From Paramecium tetraurelia (lineage: Eukaryota > Ciliophora > Oligohymenophorea > Peniculida > Parameciidae), in the NCBI RefSeq assembly GCF_000165425.1, contig NW_001798971.1, positions 12,151 to 76,150 on the forward strand: a stretch of DNA of 64,000 bases, given 5' to 3'. This document shows, one piece after another, positions 35,460-48,499 of the stretch (positions within the stretch are counted from its first letter, which is position 1; each line of letters begins with the position of its first letter). A program made the position numbers and the translations under genes. The notes below the pieces were generated by a model, which was not told where the DNA came from, did no database searches, and worked only from the letters and a program-made list of their open reading frames with translations.

Positions 35460-38400
35460 TCAAAGCCTTTCATAAGGTAATGGCTGAGATTTATAAAATA
35501 AGTATCCAACGACTCCAACGATAATAGCAAACATGAAGAATCCCCAAATGAACTAACCCCATAATTTTCTATCCCAAACAGAGTCTGGGAATAAAGGATT
35601 TATAGGGATGTCTTTAATAGTGAAATTAAAGATTGTTGATCCTCCCTTTCCTGAAACCTGTTAATTGTTGATGTAGGTCTAAATGCTAATGGCTGAAATG
35701 GAAGTGACTAGTGGTTCAGTAACATTAGAGATAATTCCTGAAGAATTAAGTGTAACTCCTCCTTTGAGATTATAATTAGGATAAGCTGAGATGGTAAGAT
35801 AAGGACTTGTATCAAGCAATGTAATGACTTGATTATCACTGATCAAAGTTCTGGCTACTTCTGTAACAGGTTAGTTAGCTACTGAAGTTGGTTGCATCAA
35901 TGATAGAATAGGATTGGATTCAGTAGAAATATAGGTGGTTGATCCTATGGCTGTTACTATGACTTCCACTCCTTATTTTACAATAATTGGGTCATTTGGC
36001 TAGGGTGTATAATTTATGTTGCATTATCTAAATATATTGAACAAGAAATTTACTGATTAATAAATCCATAATTAAGCAGGGTAACCTAATTATTAATCAT
36101 AGATGTTGGATTGGCTACAATAGCAACTACTTGATATTAGCCTGTGTTTGAACTGCTTGCTGAAATTTGCAGAATACGATTCTTATTAGATAATCCAAGG
36201 AGGGTGCAAGCATATTTGCTTTAGAGATATTCTCCATTGGCCAACTGAAATTCTAAGTTGAAGACATATGCTGTTCCTTGACTGACTGCTATTACAGGTA
36301 TTACAGAGATTGCATTATATTGAATAATTGGAGATCCTGCTTAAATTAATTTTTGGACTGAATTTTTTGTGTAATCTAAATTGTAATGAACTAAATACCT
36401 GAAACCAGATTAAGCAATTACAGATTGTTGGTATATGATGTGAATGGGAGCAAGGAGTTTGTCGACGCACAACACTTACACTTACATTTGAAGAAAATAT
36501 TGAAGACAAATTATTTTCTGGAGTGACTGCGATTACAATTCCACTTGAAATGACTAAGCTATTAGAAGGTTGTGGATATTACACTAAACATACCTCATCA
36601 ATTTCTGATACACATATATAACCGAACATTATTTGAGATACTGGATTTAATGTTAAATTTTAATTTAAACCTCCGAAGTATTCATTAGTCATCTGGATTA
36701 CTGTGACTGAATATTAATTGGCCTAAGTGTTATTTGGAACCTGATATATAGATTGAATTGGTTAAATGAACTAGAAAAAATTGGTACTTGGATTGGATGG
36801 ATAACTGGCTATTCTCCAAAACAAGTTAGAAGTATATAAAAATGGTAATATTATAATGGTTGGCGGAGCTGAACCAAAGTTATAATTGTATTAGAATTGC
36901 AACACGACCACTCCTATATCCAAGTATGTAGCTGATGAAAGAAAATATGTTCCGTTATTTGTTTAATTTTGCGCTTTGAGTGTTGGGAATGCTTCATCCA
37001 ACTGAATTATCTTGGTTTCCTACACCTCCTTAGTGAGTGGGTTAAATAATGTGAAGGAAGCGGCAAATTTATTATTTATGTTAGTTCCACACACACTTAC
37101 CACTCCTTTTGAGTATGCATCGACAAATATCAAAGGACAATTCTAGGAATTGGGAGATATGTCCAATATAGGCAACTTGTAGATCAAAGGATAATCGATT
37201 TTCACTGTTGAATTATCAACAAAATCTTAAGGAGGTTTATAATAAAAGTAAGGTGTCACATAGACTAATCTATTAGTTTACACGAAGGTGAACCAATATT
37301 AGGGTTACGAGAAGCCTCCTGAAACATTTTCGATATACATGTAGGCCGAGACTCCCGTCACTGGAAACTAATAGTTCTAGGTTTGTGGTTGTCTTTCCAC
37401 TGGAGAGGCGATGTCGAAATAATAGTAAGTTGACTGATTAGTTCCATTTGTTAATTAGAAGTTTTGTATATTGCCTAAGAAGTACTCTCTTGGATCCACT
37501 TAGGTGTATCCTTATGGTGAAATACTTAATCCATCCGCTATTGTACTTGCTTCTTTTACAAAGGAAACTAGATTCACAGATTGAAAGGTTACCCAATATT
37601 CTTAGGCAGACTCTTGTAATATTGCCGTTTACAATAGACTGGAGGCCTTAAAAATAATATAGCTGTATTCTGTTTACTCCAAGAAATTGCTATTCAAATT
37701 GCATTATACAGCAAATTCAAATTCCTCTAAAAGCAAACTGTTAGTGTATCCTTCATTTCCTTTGGATTTGAATAGGATTCCATCATATTATGCGGCACTG
37801 GCCACACTAAAGGGAGCATTGACTATCTGAACATTAACATTGGAAGAGATCACATAATACAAGGCATTCTAAATGGAAGGGGTATTCCTGTACACATAAA
37901 TTTGGTATGTATTTGAATTGGATGGCTAAACCATAATGTAGAGGAAACGAGCTGAGGCAGCAGTTTACACTATCTTCTGCACTCCATACAAGTACAATTT
38001 AACTCCATTAAGGTTGGCATTTGGAATTGTTTACTTATATTGATATACAAGTAGTATTGGCAATAGTTCGATTCTTGGATAAAACGTTAATGTTGATTAT
38101 CCAAGGTCGTTTATTATCAAATGGTACATTCCTTCGATGGTTAATTGTAGAGATGAAACTATTTCTGTGGTACTATTATATGTTTGAACAGTTCCTATTT
38201 CTGATATAAAATAACTTTAATTAGTAGAGGAAATTTATAAGCCTGCATTATAATTGATAGAAGTTACGTAATAAAAATGGGTACCTTCTACAACATTCTA
38301 AGTATTAAGGAAGATGATGTTTCCATAGGCAGGAACATTATATGAGAAACTATTTATTGTGATAGTGTCAAGGGCTGGATATGTTTTAAAAGATTAAAGG

Positions 38401-40638
38401 TCAGTAACGTTGGTATCTTCAGTCAAGAATTGTAGAAGATTAAAAGCTGAGAATTTCGTTTTTTATTATTCATCTGATATTGGTTATGAATAAAGCATAA
38501 AGAAATTATTTTAAATCAATCCAATTTGGATTGCTTTGGAAGAGTTTGTTTAATTCAAGTTATAATTCAAGGTCTTGCATGTTTAATAAAATGCTTCATA
38601 TGGATAATCTAGCATGCAAATTCTAGTTTTTCCAATTGTTATTTTTTCTTTGATATCATATTCATTCCACATAAAAGCTACGTTCAATGAATTGTTGGCT
38701 GATATACTCAAGGCGAATTGCTCAACTAATATGTCTTTAACTGCAATGTTAGCAATTAAATAGCATGGCAAATTCTATAGGGCTGCGCATTAAAACAGAG
38801 CAACGTAATTTGAAACCTACACCAATTGTAGATAGTTATCAGTTAAAGATCCCTTATAATGATAATTTTATAAAAAGGGTGCATCATAAAATAATTGAGA
38901 GTATAAAATCCTTTATACACCTATTAGATTTGAGTTGATTCTGAAAGGTGTATCTATTTAAGGAGTGGACAGAACATTTGAAAATTAAATATCAAAATTA
39001 GAGTATGCTTATTGGGTTATTGGTTATCCAGCTAAAATAGCAGGCCCAATGAGCATTTTGTTAATGTTCACAAATTGAGTGGATCCCAAAAAGAGTTAGA
39101 ACAAGGGACCCCATTGAACAAATGTCTGTTTTGTAGTATTCGTTTGAAATGAGTTGAATATTGATTATTAATATTCACTTGAAGTGACATTATAGTATAA
39201 CATCACTGATACGCAAGCAGAGTTTTGAATATCTTCAAACATATTGATGCTTGCCGTTATGGTAATATTTTAGATGGTTGTATTAACAGGTAGATTTGAG
39301 ATTGTGAGGGTTGGATTGCTGAACAAATAGGTAGTCACAATTTAACCTGATACAGCCAGCATAATATTATTGAAGTAGTCAAATGCAGCAGATTATACGC
39401 TTGTATTATAGTAATACAGCAATTTCCAATCATTAATAGAATTCAAAAGGCTTGGATAAACAGAAATTCCATTGAAATTGCTAACTATGATGTATCTAGA
39501 ATTCATGAAAACTTAAGTTGTAAACATTTAAGTTAAGGGAATTTGATTACTTTCAATGAAATTAGCCTATATATATCCAATATCCCTAGAATATACAGCT
39601 GGGGCCAAATCTACAACTTTATCATGAAATTCTGCAACTATCAAGCCTTCACTGCTCCAAATAGCTATATAAAATAAATCATTATTGTATTCCAATTTAA
39701 AAGAACTGATACCCAAAGTGCCTACGCTAAAAGGGTTGAATTACTAGTTGGAGGCTTGAACATCTTACAAATTAATAGACATAAATCCGGAGTAATAAGT
39801 AGATACAAACACTAATTTAGAGTATAAACATTACAAATTCCATTTTAATTTATAGAAACCCCTGTATAAAAGTCAGTTATTGATTCGCTCTTATTGCTCA
39901 GAATGACGGGAAGGTTGATTCTGGAGAGTGTGTCTGATCCACTCGAACTCTCATCAAATTGAAAAACCGCAATGTTTGTGGATAGGACTGAATAGTTACC
40001 ATTTTAGAATGTTCCCGCATTCATCAAAGTCACTATATATTATCCAGCTATTTAAGTCATCACATATGATCCAGGAGTGATTGTAATAGTATCGATTATA
40101 GTAGTCTTGGAATCCCCTGGATTGGATTCAGGATAGAATAAATATTCAAGGTAATTTGTTCCCTATTATGAACATGTCACCACAACCATATTTATCAAAT
40201 AATTAATTGAGTAGCATGTTCCTGAGGTTATGTTTGAAATGCTGGAGTTATAAGATGATGTATTCAGTGTTAAATTATAGACTGTATAATCAGAGTTGCC
40301 AGTCTGAGCAAGTGCATAGTAATATTTACCCTAGATGTAAGGGTTATTATTGAAGGTTGAAGAAGTCGACGAAATTATTGTTCCTTGTATTGTTCCTTAT
40401 TAGATTTCGGGCTAGTTCAGTTTAAAGGCTCCTCCCTAGGGTAAAATAGAATATTTAAGTCCATCCCCAACGAAATATTCATTTAATGGCAAGCGGAAAG
40501 TCTCACCGCTCACAATCGTCAATAGATTATACTCTGTATTTTTTGACTAACATCAATAAAATTCTTTACTCTGCATGTTTAAGAGAGTGTCTCATACAAA
40601 AAGGTTAGTGCAAATCCCAATCTCAATATAAAATGCAT
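35460..40638 (-). CDS. Giant type I membrane surface protein
   Basis: About 1,710 residues. The start encodes a signal peptide (MHFILRLGFALTFLYETLSQ, Cys after), and a 23-nt intron (40547-40569) lies just downstream. The ectodomain is rich in Thr, Ser, Asn, Gln and alternating hydrophobics (ETFRLPLNEYFVGDGLKYSI near its start, like a cadherin/dystroglycan-type beta-sandwich; then repeats of similar strands). Near the end is one membrane helix (FIWGFFMFAIIVGVVGYLFY) and a short cytosolic tail (KSQPLPYERL, TGA 35460-35462). More introns are needed (remainder 2 modulo 3). Function unknown; adhesion or surface-coat role is inference. It is not one of the Cys-periodic immobilisation antigens, as no regular Cys pattern is evident. 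Confidence 0.75.
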
Positions 40639-40989
40639 TAAATATAATTTTATTTTAAGAAGATTTTATAATTAAATCCATTCTAAATATTATAGTACAA
40701 TTTTTCAGTTATAATAGAATAATGATAAATTAGTAGTTGTATATAATCATAAAATAAACGAATCTACACTTTTTATAACTCTATTAGATCTAAGCGTTAT
40801 ATTTATCTAGTAATCAAATTTTTTATCCCTGATACTAAGATTTTCTATATAATATATTTTCAAATAATTTGGACTGATTCTCCAAATTATTTGCTACATC
40901 AATTTATTTGTTTAATCATGTATTTGGATTTTGAGATGATCAATTAAATTAATCTCAATTAATTATTAATATCAATAAAAAACTCAAAA
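40639..40989. other. Intergenic spacer, nothing recognised
   Basis: 351 bases between the surface protein start and the end of the dehydrogenase gene, both on the minus strand. It should contain the promoter of the surface protein gene, but no motif stands out. Confidence 0.5.
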
Positions 40990-41883
40990 TCATCCTTGTC
41001 TACCCTTAAACTCATGAACATGCTTTGCTTAAACAAACAATATAAACCAATCTAATATTTTACTGGATACTAATCTTGATATGTGAGCAATGTAGAATTA
41101 ATACCATTAAATAAAAATAATTTCTCTTCCTGCCTCTATTGCTTATACGATACATTATGCAACATACTCAGGAGACATCATGGGTAAAAAGTAATCCAAT
41201 TTAGTTTTCAAACCTTGTATCTATGTAAAATAATCATACTTATATACCATCCCAGTTTTTATTCCCCAAGGACAAACCAGTGTAGTGCGAACATTGCTAT
41301 TCTAGTATTTCAATTCCATTCTTAAAGCATTATGAAATCCCCACATTGCATGTTTGCTAGCTGAATATGCAGTTATCTTCATCCCTTAAACAATCGATGC
41401 AGCAGAGCCTATGTTAACAATGTGATTGATGTTATCTTTAATAAATTCTTAAGTGAGCATAGCTGGAGCAAGGTAATTAATTGTGTTAGTTTTAATCACA
41501 TCCTCGATTGTTTCGTCTTCAAATAGTTTAAATATTCCAACTCCAGCATTGTTAATCAAAATAGTGACCTTGTATTTCTGTTTTATTGTTGAAATTAATT
41601 CCTTAGTTGATTGTAAGTCACTTAGGTCACATCTAAAAAATTAGGCCTCACCTCCTTCTTTTCTTACGTCTTGAAGTAAATCCAAGGATAAATCAGATCT
41701 CACATCCAAAAGGATTAATTTGCACTTTTTTTTTGCACATTCAATAGCCAGTGCTTTGCCCAATCCCATGCATGCTCCTGTAATTAAAATTGTATCCTTT
41801 GTAGTTATAGGATATTTACACTTGATATTGTCTCTCCAAATATACCAAGCTATCCCAATGAAGATTAATATTAAGTAATACAT
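40990..41883 (-). CDS. Membrane-anchored short-chain dehydrogenase, SDR16C/RDH10-like
   Basis: 297 residues in one exon. An N-terminal membrane anchor (MYYLILIFIGIAWYIW) is followed by a classical SDR fold. The nucleotide-binding motif TGACMGLG, the NNAGVG motif, a Ser-containing VNIGSAAS strand and the catalytic YSASK are all present, as is a VCPWGIKTGM loop. The family uses NAD(P)H on retinol, steroids or lipid alcohols at the ER; the substrate here is unknown. A longer start (ATG at 42096) is open in frame but would lie inside the upstream kinase gene, whose stop is at 41951, so the ATG at 41881-41883 was chosen. Confidence 0.9.
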
Positions 41884-41950
41884 GTAAATATAGATATTAA
41901 ATATTGTTATATATATAATAACCAAAGAGTCAATAGATTTCGAAATAATT

Positions 41951-43484
41951 TCAAAATGCTGCTTTTTAAGAAATAAGCCCTTAATAAATACTCTTTCTAG
42001 TTTAGTGAGTTGATGTTTTTTATTGTTGCCTACTCGAATTTTTGGGAGTACCGCAATTGATAAAAGAATTCGGAGAAAAAAACTGTCTTCTTTCATCAGG
42101 TTTTGATCTTAATTGGAGACCTAATATTCTCTTACTGAATTGAGAACTGTTTTTAGGACTTGATACGATTAATGGAGGCGTTTATTTTGGGGATGGACTG
42201 AAAATGATGGAATCACTTCTTGGACTAAAACTAGATGTAGTTTTATCCTAGACTATTTTCTTTCTCTTTATTATAATGGTTTGTCGATTATATTTCTTAA
42301 ATACTTAATCTAGCTTAGCCTGTATTGCTGTGTATCTTGTCAAGGGATCAGGATCGAGCATTTTAGTAAGTAGATCGATAGTTTGAGATGAGCATTTCAT
42401 TTATGAATAATCTATAAAGCCTTCTTGATTTTGAGACAACATCTTTTGGTAATTTTGATTGTAGAAAGGGGAATGCAGAGAGGTCAACATTTAATAGAGT
42501 ACAATCCCTAAGCCATACACATCAACTTTATAATCGTAATTCTAATCTTTCAGAATTTCTGGAGCAATATTGCCAGGAGTACCAGCTCTTTGATGATTGT
42601 ACTTCCCATGTTCATTGTAATAGACAGCCAACCCAAAGTCTGAGATTACGATATCTTCAAGATTGGGTTTGCGAAGTAAAATGTTCTCTGGTTTAATGTC
42701 TCTATGCAGCACTCCTTTTGAATGAACACTAACCAAAGCTTCTAGCAATTTATGCGTAGTTTTAATGGCATCTTCTTCTGGAATTTCATTTCTTAGGAGA
42801 TACTCATAAAGACTCCCATACTTGTAAAACTCTTAGATTAAATATAAGTATTTTGATGATTCATATGCTTCTATGATTTGACTTGTGAATGGATGATCCA
42901 TTTGTCGTAAAATATCTAATTCCTACTTTACGCAAGTTAAATCAAATTTGGTAGAGGCCTTGTCATATATTTTGACAGCAAACTCTTGCTTGCTCTCTTT
43001 GTGAATAAGAAGATGCACCTTATGTTTAGGATTACTAATTACATCTGCAAAGCTCCCATTTCCTAGTTTTTTCCCAATTGTATATTTGGTTTTAAGATTG
43101 TTTTGAATGCAATATTTTTTAAGGTCTTGATGCCATTGTTCAATGGAACCGAAAACTTCAAAACAATTAGTTTTAGAGATTAACTTGAGTCCAGCTCCTA
43201 ATTTCTGATGATTGCTAATTTCCAACCTAAAGTTACTCACATTACAACACATTATATCATCCTATTTTAAATTATTAACATACTTCCTCTTTTCCGAATT
43301 TCAGTATAATTGCATCCTTCTTAGCAAAATTCTATCTCCTATATTCTTTATGCTTTTTTGAATAATGTAAAAACTCTTCTTAAGTAAATTCATTTAGTTT
43401 AATATTTTGGTCAACTTTTCTCCAGAAAGGTTAATCTGTCTCAAAAAGTATAGACATATAATTCAGTTGCTTCTGAGATTCCAT
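41951..43484 (-). CDS. PH-like plus Ser/Thr protein kinase
   Basis: 495 residues, exact frame after removing introns 43262-43283 (22 nt) and 43019-43042 (24 nt). The N-terminal ~145 residues end in FEVFGSIEQWHQDLKKYC, like the last strand and helix of a PH domain. The kinase domain is complete: IGKKLGNGSFADV glycine loop, FAVKIYDK Lys, HRDIKPEN catalytic loop, SDFGLAV and GTPGNIAPEI. The 24-nt intron sits in the glycine loop and is needed for a normal loop. The C-tail has many Ser-Pro sites (SPRSDSIIFSPSPKQTPP). It belongs to the AGC/CAMK side of the kinome. A degraded relative lies upstream at 44101-45597. Confidence 0.9.
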
Positions 43485-44100
43485 TCTGTGCGATTATTAA
43501 TCGAATTACTAGGTTAGATTATGAAATTTCATTCAATTATTAAGACACAAAATTTTTAAGATTTTAATTACGTGATCTTAGCTTCATTTTTTACATAAAT
43601 ATAGAACCTAATATCTTCTAAATTCAGATACATAAAGCACTTAATTGAACACTCAAATCATATCTTATTATTGTTATATAATCTATCAAAATTGATCAAG
43701 AGAAGAATAAGAATTATATCACTAAAGATATAGCAAGTATATAATTCAATAATCTTTGCTTAGTGATTAACCAAGTTTAAGTACAAGATCTGAGATTGTG
43801 AAATACAAAGGAAAGCATAGATTCTATTTTAATTAATTCTCATTCTTTATTTTTGTATAGAAATTCGACTATCAATGGTAACTCTGAGTTCTACATCAAT
43901 CATAATGTGAATTGCTTTTAGACATAGTTTCCTCATTAGTTGCTCTTTTGTTTGGAGAGGCTTCTACTAGAAATGTGCTGACTCGTCAATATCTATAAAT
44001 GAATTAAATTTGAACAGATTTCAACATAATTTTTTAAATTAATTTATATTATTATTTAATACAATAGATTTATATAAGCATATATTAGTGATTCAATATT
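43485..44100. other. Spacer between the two kinase genes
   Basis: 616 bases. It is AT-rich for most of its length. I see no complete gene on either strand and no RNA gene. Confidence 0.45.
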
Positions 44101-45597
44101 TCAAGTGAAATTAGAAAAGAGTGTTCTTTGTGATTGGGTTGAAAATAGATTCTTTCCTGGGGATGTCAAAGGAGATGAGGCATTACTTAATGACTAGCGG
44201 CTATTTTTGAATGTGATTCTAAATTTTTATCTTCTCTGATATTGTTTTGAAGGAGCAGGCAATTAATTAATGGGACAAGGGATTAGTTTTAGATTCTCAA
44301 TTGTCTTAGGAGGTAGACTTTATTTGATGGTTAATTTGATTGAAGAGTTCCTCCTCTCTGATTCTAAGTTAGTAATTTTGAGTTTATGTAATCCTTTGAA
44401 CACAGGATGCCAAATTGCCTAAGATGAGTTGATTCGTTTCTGTGGATTGATTTCTAGCATCTACTTCAAGAGATCAAGTGCATCAGGTGATGTATCAATG
44501 ATAGAGAAATCGATTTGGCCATGGTAATTGAGAAAAATCCTTTCATCATAACTTTTGGTTGGGAAGGGGGAAATACCTCCAGAGAGCATAGTATAGAAGA
44601 TGACACCTAAACTGTAGACGTCGACCTTAAAATCATAACTTTTGTCTTATAGAATTTCTGGAGCCACATAACCAGGAGTGCCACAACGTGTAAATAAATA
44701 TTTAACGTCTCTCCTAAAGAAATCTGCAAGACTAAAGTCACTGATATACACATTGTACGGTGCCAAAGGGTTCTTCACTAAGATGTTTTCTGGCTTTAGA
44801 TTTCTATGTAGAACACACTGCTCATGAATGTAACTGATTGAATTGAGCAATCGGAACATTATCTTAACAGCTGATTATTCAGGTATCTGATATTTCTTTA
44901 TCAAATCTGTTAAAGTGCCTCCTTCAAATGAATCATACACTATTAGGAATTCTTGTTCATTTTCAAAGACTTCTATCAAATTTACCACTCCAGGATGATT
45001 CATCAATCTAAAGATTTGAATCTCCTTTTTGATTGCATCAATATCGGATTATTTTGTTAATATTTATTTCTCATATACTTTCACAGTATAATTTGTTTAT
45101 TCGAAGATATTAATTGCATCGTATACCTATTTTATTATTATAAATTGATACCTTGTATGTTGATCCTCTGTTGAGCAAATTCAGCAACTCATACTTATTG
45201 CTGAATTCAGTTTGATAACAATATTTTTTTAGTGATTCAAACCAATCGAGAATTTGGGACCCGAATATCAGAAACTTAAAGGTTGACTTGGAAAAGGATA
45301 GCCCGTGTCCAATGTGACTGTTTTCGACTATCGATACGATGCAATCTGTAACATCTACTATCATATATCCAGTCTAAAATCAAATATACCTCATACTTGA
45401 TTCTTCTTCTTCTTAAAGATTAGGCTCTTCAACTTGGCTATCTCTATAACTTTGAACGTTTTCTTCTTTTCAGAATACACGTTGAATTTATCGAAGCCGA
45501 TGTTAGGAGGTAAGTTTGATATGTTTTTAAATTACCAAAAGGAACTCACCTTTCTATCAATTTTTATTGGATCAATATCTTTCTAAGGAGATTTCAT
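44101..45597 (-). CDS. PH-like plus pseudokinase, paralogue of the neighbouring kinase
   Basis: 482 residues, exact frame after removing introns 45374-45396 (23 nt) and 45127-45151 (25 nt). Same layout as the gene at 41951-43484, with a PH-like end (FGSQILDWFESLKKYCYQ), kinase-like domain and Ser-Pro tail. Three catalytic features are lost: the glycine loop reads LLNRGSTYKV, HRD is HRNLKPEN (catalytic Asp to Asn) and DFG is DFS (SDFSLADF). The ATP-binding Lys (YTVKVYEK), GTPGYVAPEI and VDVYSLGV are kept. There are no frameshifts or premature stops, so it looks maintained as a pseudokinase, perhaps a scaffold or regulator of its sister. This is inferred from sequence only. Confidence 0.88.
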
Positions 45598-46163
45598 TTT
45601 ATAAAATATACTAATTATCAATAATAAACTCCAATAGAGATGCTATTTATGATCAACATCTAGAGGAAAAATTCCATTTAATAATATTTTATTAAATCTT
45701 TAAAGATAGCAACTCGTTCACAACAGTCAATACTTTGAGTAATTAGAAACTACTACTTTAATTTATTCAAGATAGGATTATCCTATTTCATTATATTGAT
45801 TGATAATGAATCAATGTAATTATATCAGATAAAGATTAATATAAGTTAATATGTATCTAATTATAATAGCAATTAAAACCATTTGAGAGTAAAGTAAATA
45901 CTAGATTCTAAATTATAAAAAGGATTAATGTATAATTTTCCATCTTTGGAGATATAACTTTTGATAAGAATAAAAAAATAGATATAGAATGGATTGAATA
46001 ATTTTGAAATTCAAATTGTAATTTAAGTAGTCTATACATTTACATCAATTTATTCATAACAAACAGCTAGGTGATTGTTTAAATTGATAATCAGGTAAAT
46101 TATATATTCATTTATATTGTAATTTGAATGATAACTATAAATATAGAAATTAATTATAAAATT
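45598..46163. other. Divergent intergenic spacer, nothing recognised
   Basis: 566 bases between divergent kinase genes, so it probably carries both promoters. It is AT-rich, with no coding frame or named motif. Confidence 0.5.
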
Positions 46164-47915
46164 ATGAATAATCAATAGAGAATAAAAGTGAGTGTTTACA
46201 GTTATAATCCAAATGACTTGATTGGATCAGGATACAGAAGTCAAGTCTTCAAAGGTCAGAATGATATCAATGGAGAGGTCGTTGCAATAAAAGTATGGAA
46301 ATGCTTCAAATCAAGGTTTGTGATCATTCAAAAATACAACATGAAATAGAGAAACAGTTATTACAATAGGAAATCATTGCTTTATAAGTATTAGATTCTA
46401 TCAACATTGTTAAAATGCATTTTTACACTCAAAATACTAATTTCACATTTATCATAACTGAATACTGCAATTAGGGTATTACTTTTTTTAATTGGATAAA
46501 GGTGATTTAGCGGATCTGCTCGTTAAAAGAGCGTGCATCCCTGAGAATGAAGCAATCTTAATCTTTTATCAGATTTTAAATGGGTTCAAAGACCAAATCT
46601 CTAAGGGAGTCATTCACAGAGACCTAAAACCTTCAAATATTTTGATAAACAAAGGCATTTTTAAGATTGCCGATTACGGGTTTTCGAAAATGGTTTATTC
46701 CAAAAACGAAAGAGTCTAATATAATGTGGGCACAACTCTCTATATGCCTCCTAAAGCCTTGACTGAAAACAAGTATTCAGAAAAGAGTGATGTCTGGAGT
46801 TTGGGAGTGATGTTCTATTAAATTCTTAATGGTAACGTCTTCCTTATTTTCTTAGGAAAGGTACCTTGGTAGGCAGGTACAGAATAAGAATTCATCAAAG
46901 TGATCACAACTACTCCTATTCATTTCTCGAAAAGCATCAATATTTCATCTGCAGCAAAAGATCTCATTGATAAATGCTTATAATTAGAGGAGAACAAGCG
47001 ATACAATTGCAATCAATTACTAGAACATGAGTTATTCAAATAAGTGTAAGTTAGACCTTCGAGAAAGTCCATTTAATTGTTAGTCAATAATTATCAAATT
47101 GGAGATTTAGAAAAGAGAGCCAAAACTAGCAATTCTCAAGAACGATCGAATCTTTCTTTTCAAAGCTGTAGGAACTCAAAAGCAATCAGATAAGAATTCA
47201 TCAATTATGGAGATGCTGTAAACAATATACTAAATTTACTTAAATTGATTTTAAGAATAGCTAAAATTGTTGATCATTTTGATTTCTTAATTGAAGGAGG
47301 ATTGAAAGAAAAATTATTGTACTTTACTATCAAACATGCCATTTTCAAATCTAAACAACTCTTAACTATTTTAAATCAGAATCATTCCACAATAGATTAA
47401 TCCAAGAAGAATGATTTAATAAATTAAAGTACTTTTATGTATGATACATTTAGAATTTCATTTCAAAAATTGGTAACCATATTCATTTTATCATTTAGTG
47501 GGACTCCATTCATCGAAATGAGACATTATGTAATGCAATACTTAAAGATACTAAATTTGCAGCCGTATTTGACTAAAGTGAATTAGAATTTAATAGTCAT
47601 TATATTTTAATGCTTCCTATATTAAGAAATTCCATTATTTCGCTATAGAATTAATTGAACCTAAAATTGAATAATGTGAGAGAGCATGATTAATTAGATG
47701 GAGCAGAGGAAGGGGGCATACTGGTTCTAAAATATTTGGTAATATACTTGGAAATATGTATGTATATAGTCGAACATTTTAAAACTTCAATATTCTATTT
47801 GAATCAATTCAATTTAAAATTAGTGGTTGAAGAAAAGCCTACAAATTTGACAAAGAAATAATTCCTGTAAATATGCTAAAGAATTAATTCTTTGATGCTC
47901 AAATACGTTGATTGA
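46164..47915 (+). CDS. ULK/ATG1-like Ser/Thr protein kinase
   Basis: 541 residues, exact frame after removing five introns: 46293-46315 (23), 46476-46501 (26), 46832-46855 (24), 47596-47626 (31) and 47676-47697 (22). The kinase domain is at residues ~15-260: [38 protein letters not shown] (DYG for DFG) and [20 protein letters not shown]. The PSNIL loop, DYG and PP-type activation end are like ULK kinases. The first intron lies right after the VAIK Lys. The C-terminal ~270 residues are helical and unassigned. A role in autophagy or in ciliary motility is possible; ULK-like kinases are numerous in ciliates. Confidence 0.86.
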
Positions 47916-48079
47916 TATTTATATTATTTCACTATATTATTATTTAACAAAGTGATTATAAATTAAATTTAAGGATCCATCTACTATGTTTATTTTCTAT
48001 TTATGCAGATATCTATCTAAATTCGAATTCCAATTAATAAGATTAACTAATTTTACTACTATGTAAAATATTTAATTTT

Positions 48080-48499
48080 ATGCAATAAAACATTAAGGAA
48101 ATTATTGCTCGATTAAATGATCAAAGAAAGACAATATAAATTCGTCGTAGAACTCTTAACAATGAAAACTCTCAGGCAATCTAAAGTGGAGATATCAAAC
48201 GTAGATTATCTACTCTTGATCCTCCAACAATGAGTTTGCAAAACTTAGAAATAGACTTGATGGGATAAGGGAAAAACAAAGAATTTAAGAAAATTACCAA
48301 GAAAAGAAATTAATTTTAAAATAATCAACGTCTAATGATGTTATATAGTAAAAAGATTACATACGTTGAAACTCATCAATCTATTCTACCATTGATTGAT
48401 TTTTCATAATTTAATAATGATCCTCTACCAATAGTATATCCAAAACATGACAAATTGGTTAAGTTTAAGAAGATAAATTCAAGAGTAATTGAATCGTGA
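48080..48499 (+). CDS. Small basic protein, unknown
   Basis: 139 residues in one exon. It is Lys/Arg/Asn/Gln-rich at the N-terminus (RLNDQRKTIQIRRRTLNNEN), with a Thr/Pro segment (STLDPPTMSLQNLEIDLMGQ) and a basic end. There is no signal peptide or membrane helix, and no family was recognised. Several Gln are TAA/TAG. It has normal codon character for the window, so it is probably a real gene. Confidence 0.65.

Noticed and set aside
41884..42096. N-terminal extension of the dehydrogenase from ATG at 42096
   Set aside because: It overlaps the 3' end of the upstream kinase gene (stop at 41951), whose Ser-Pro tail is a better reading, and it would put a membrane anchor mid-protein.
46293..46315. 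Apparent 1-nt frameshift after VAIK in the ULK-like kinase
   Set aside because: The segment is a 23-nt GT...AG intron; removing it restores the frame, so there is no frameshift.
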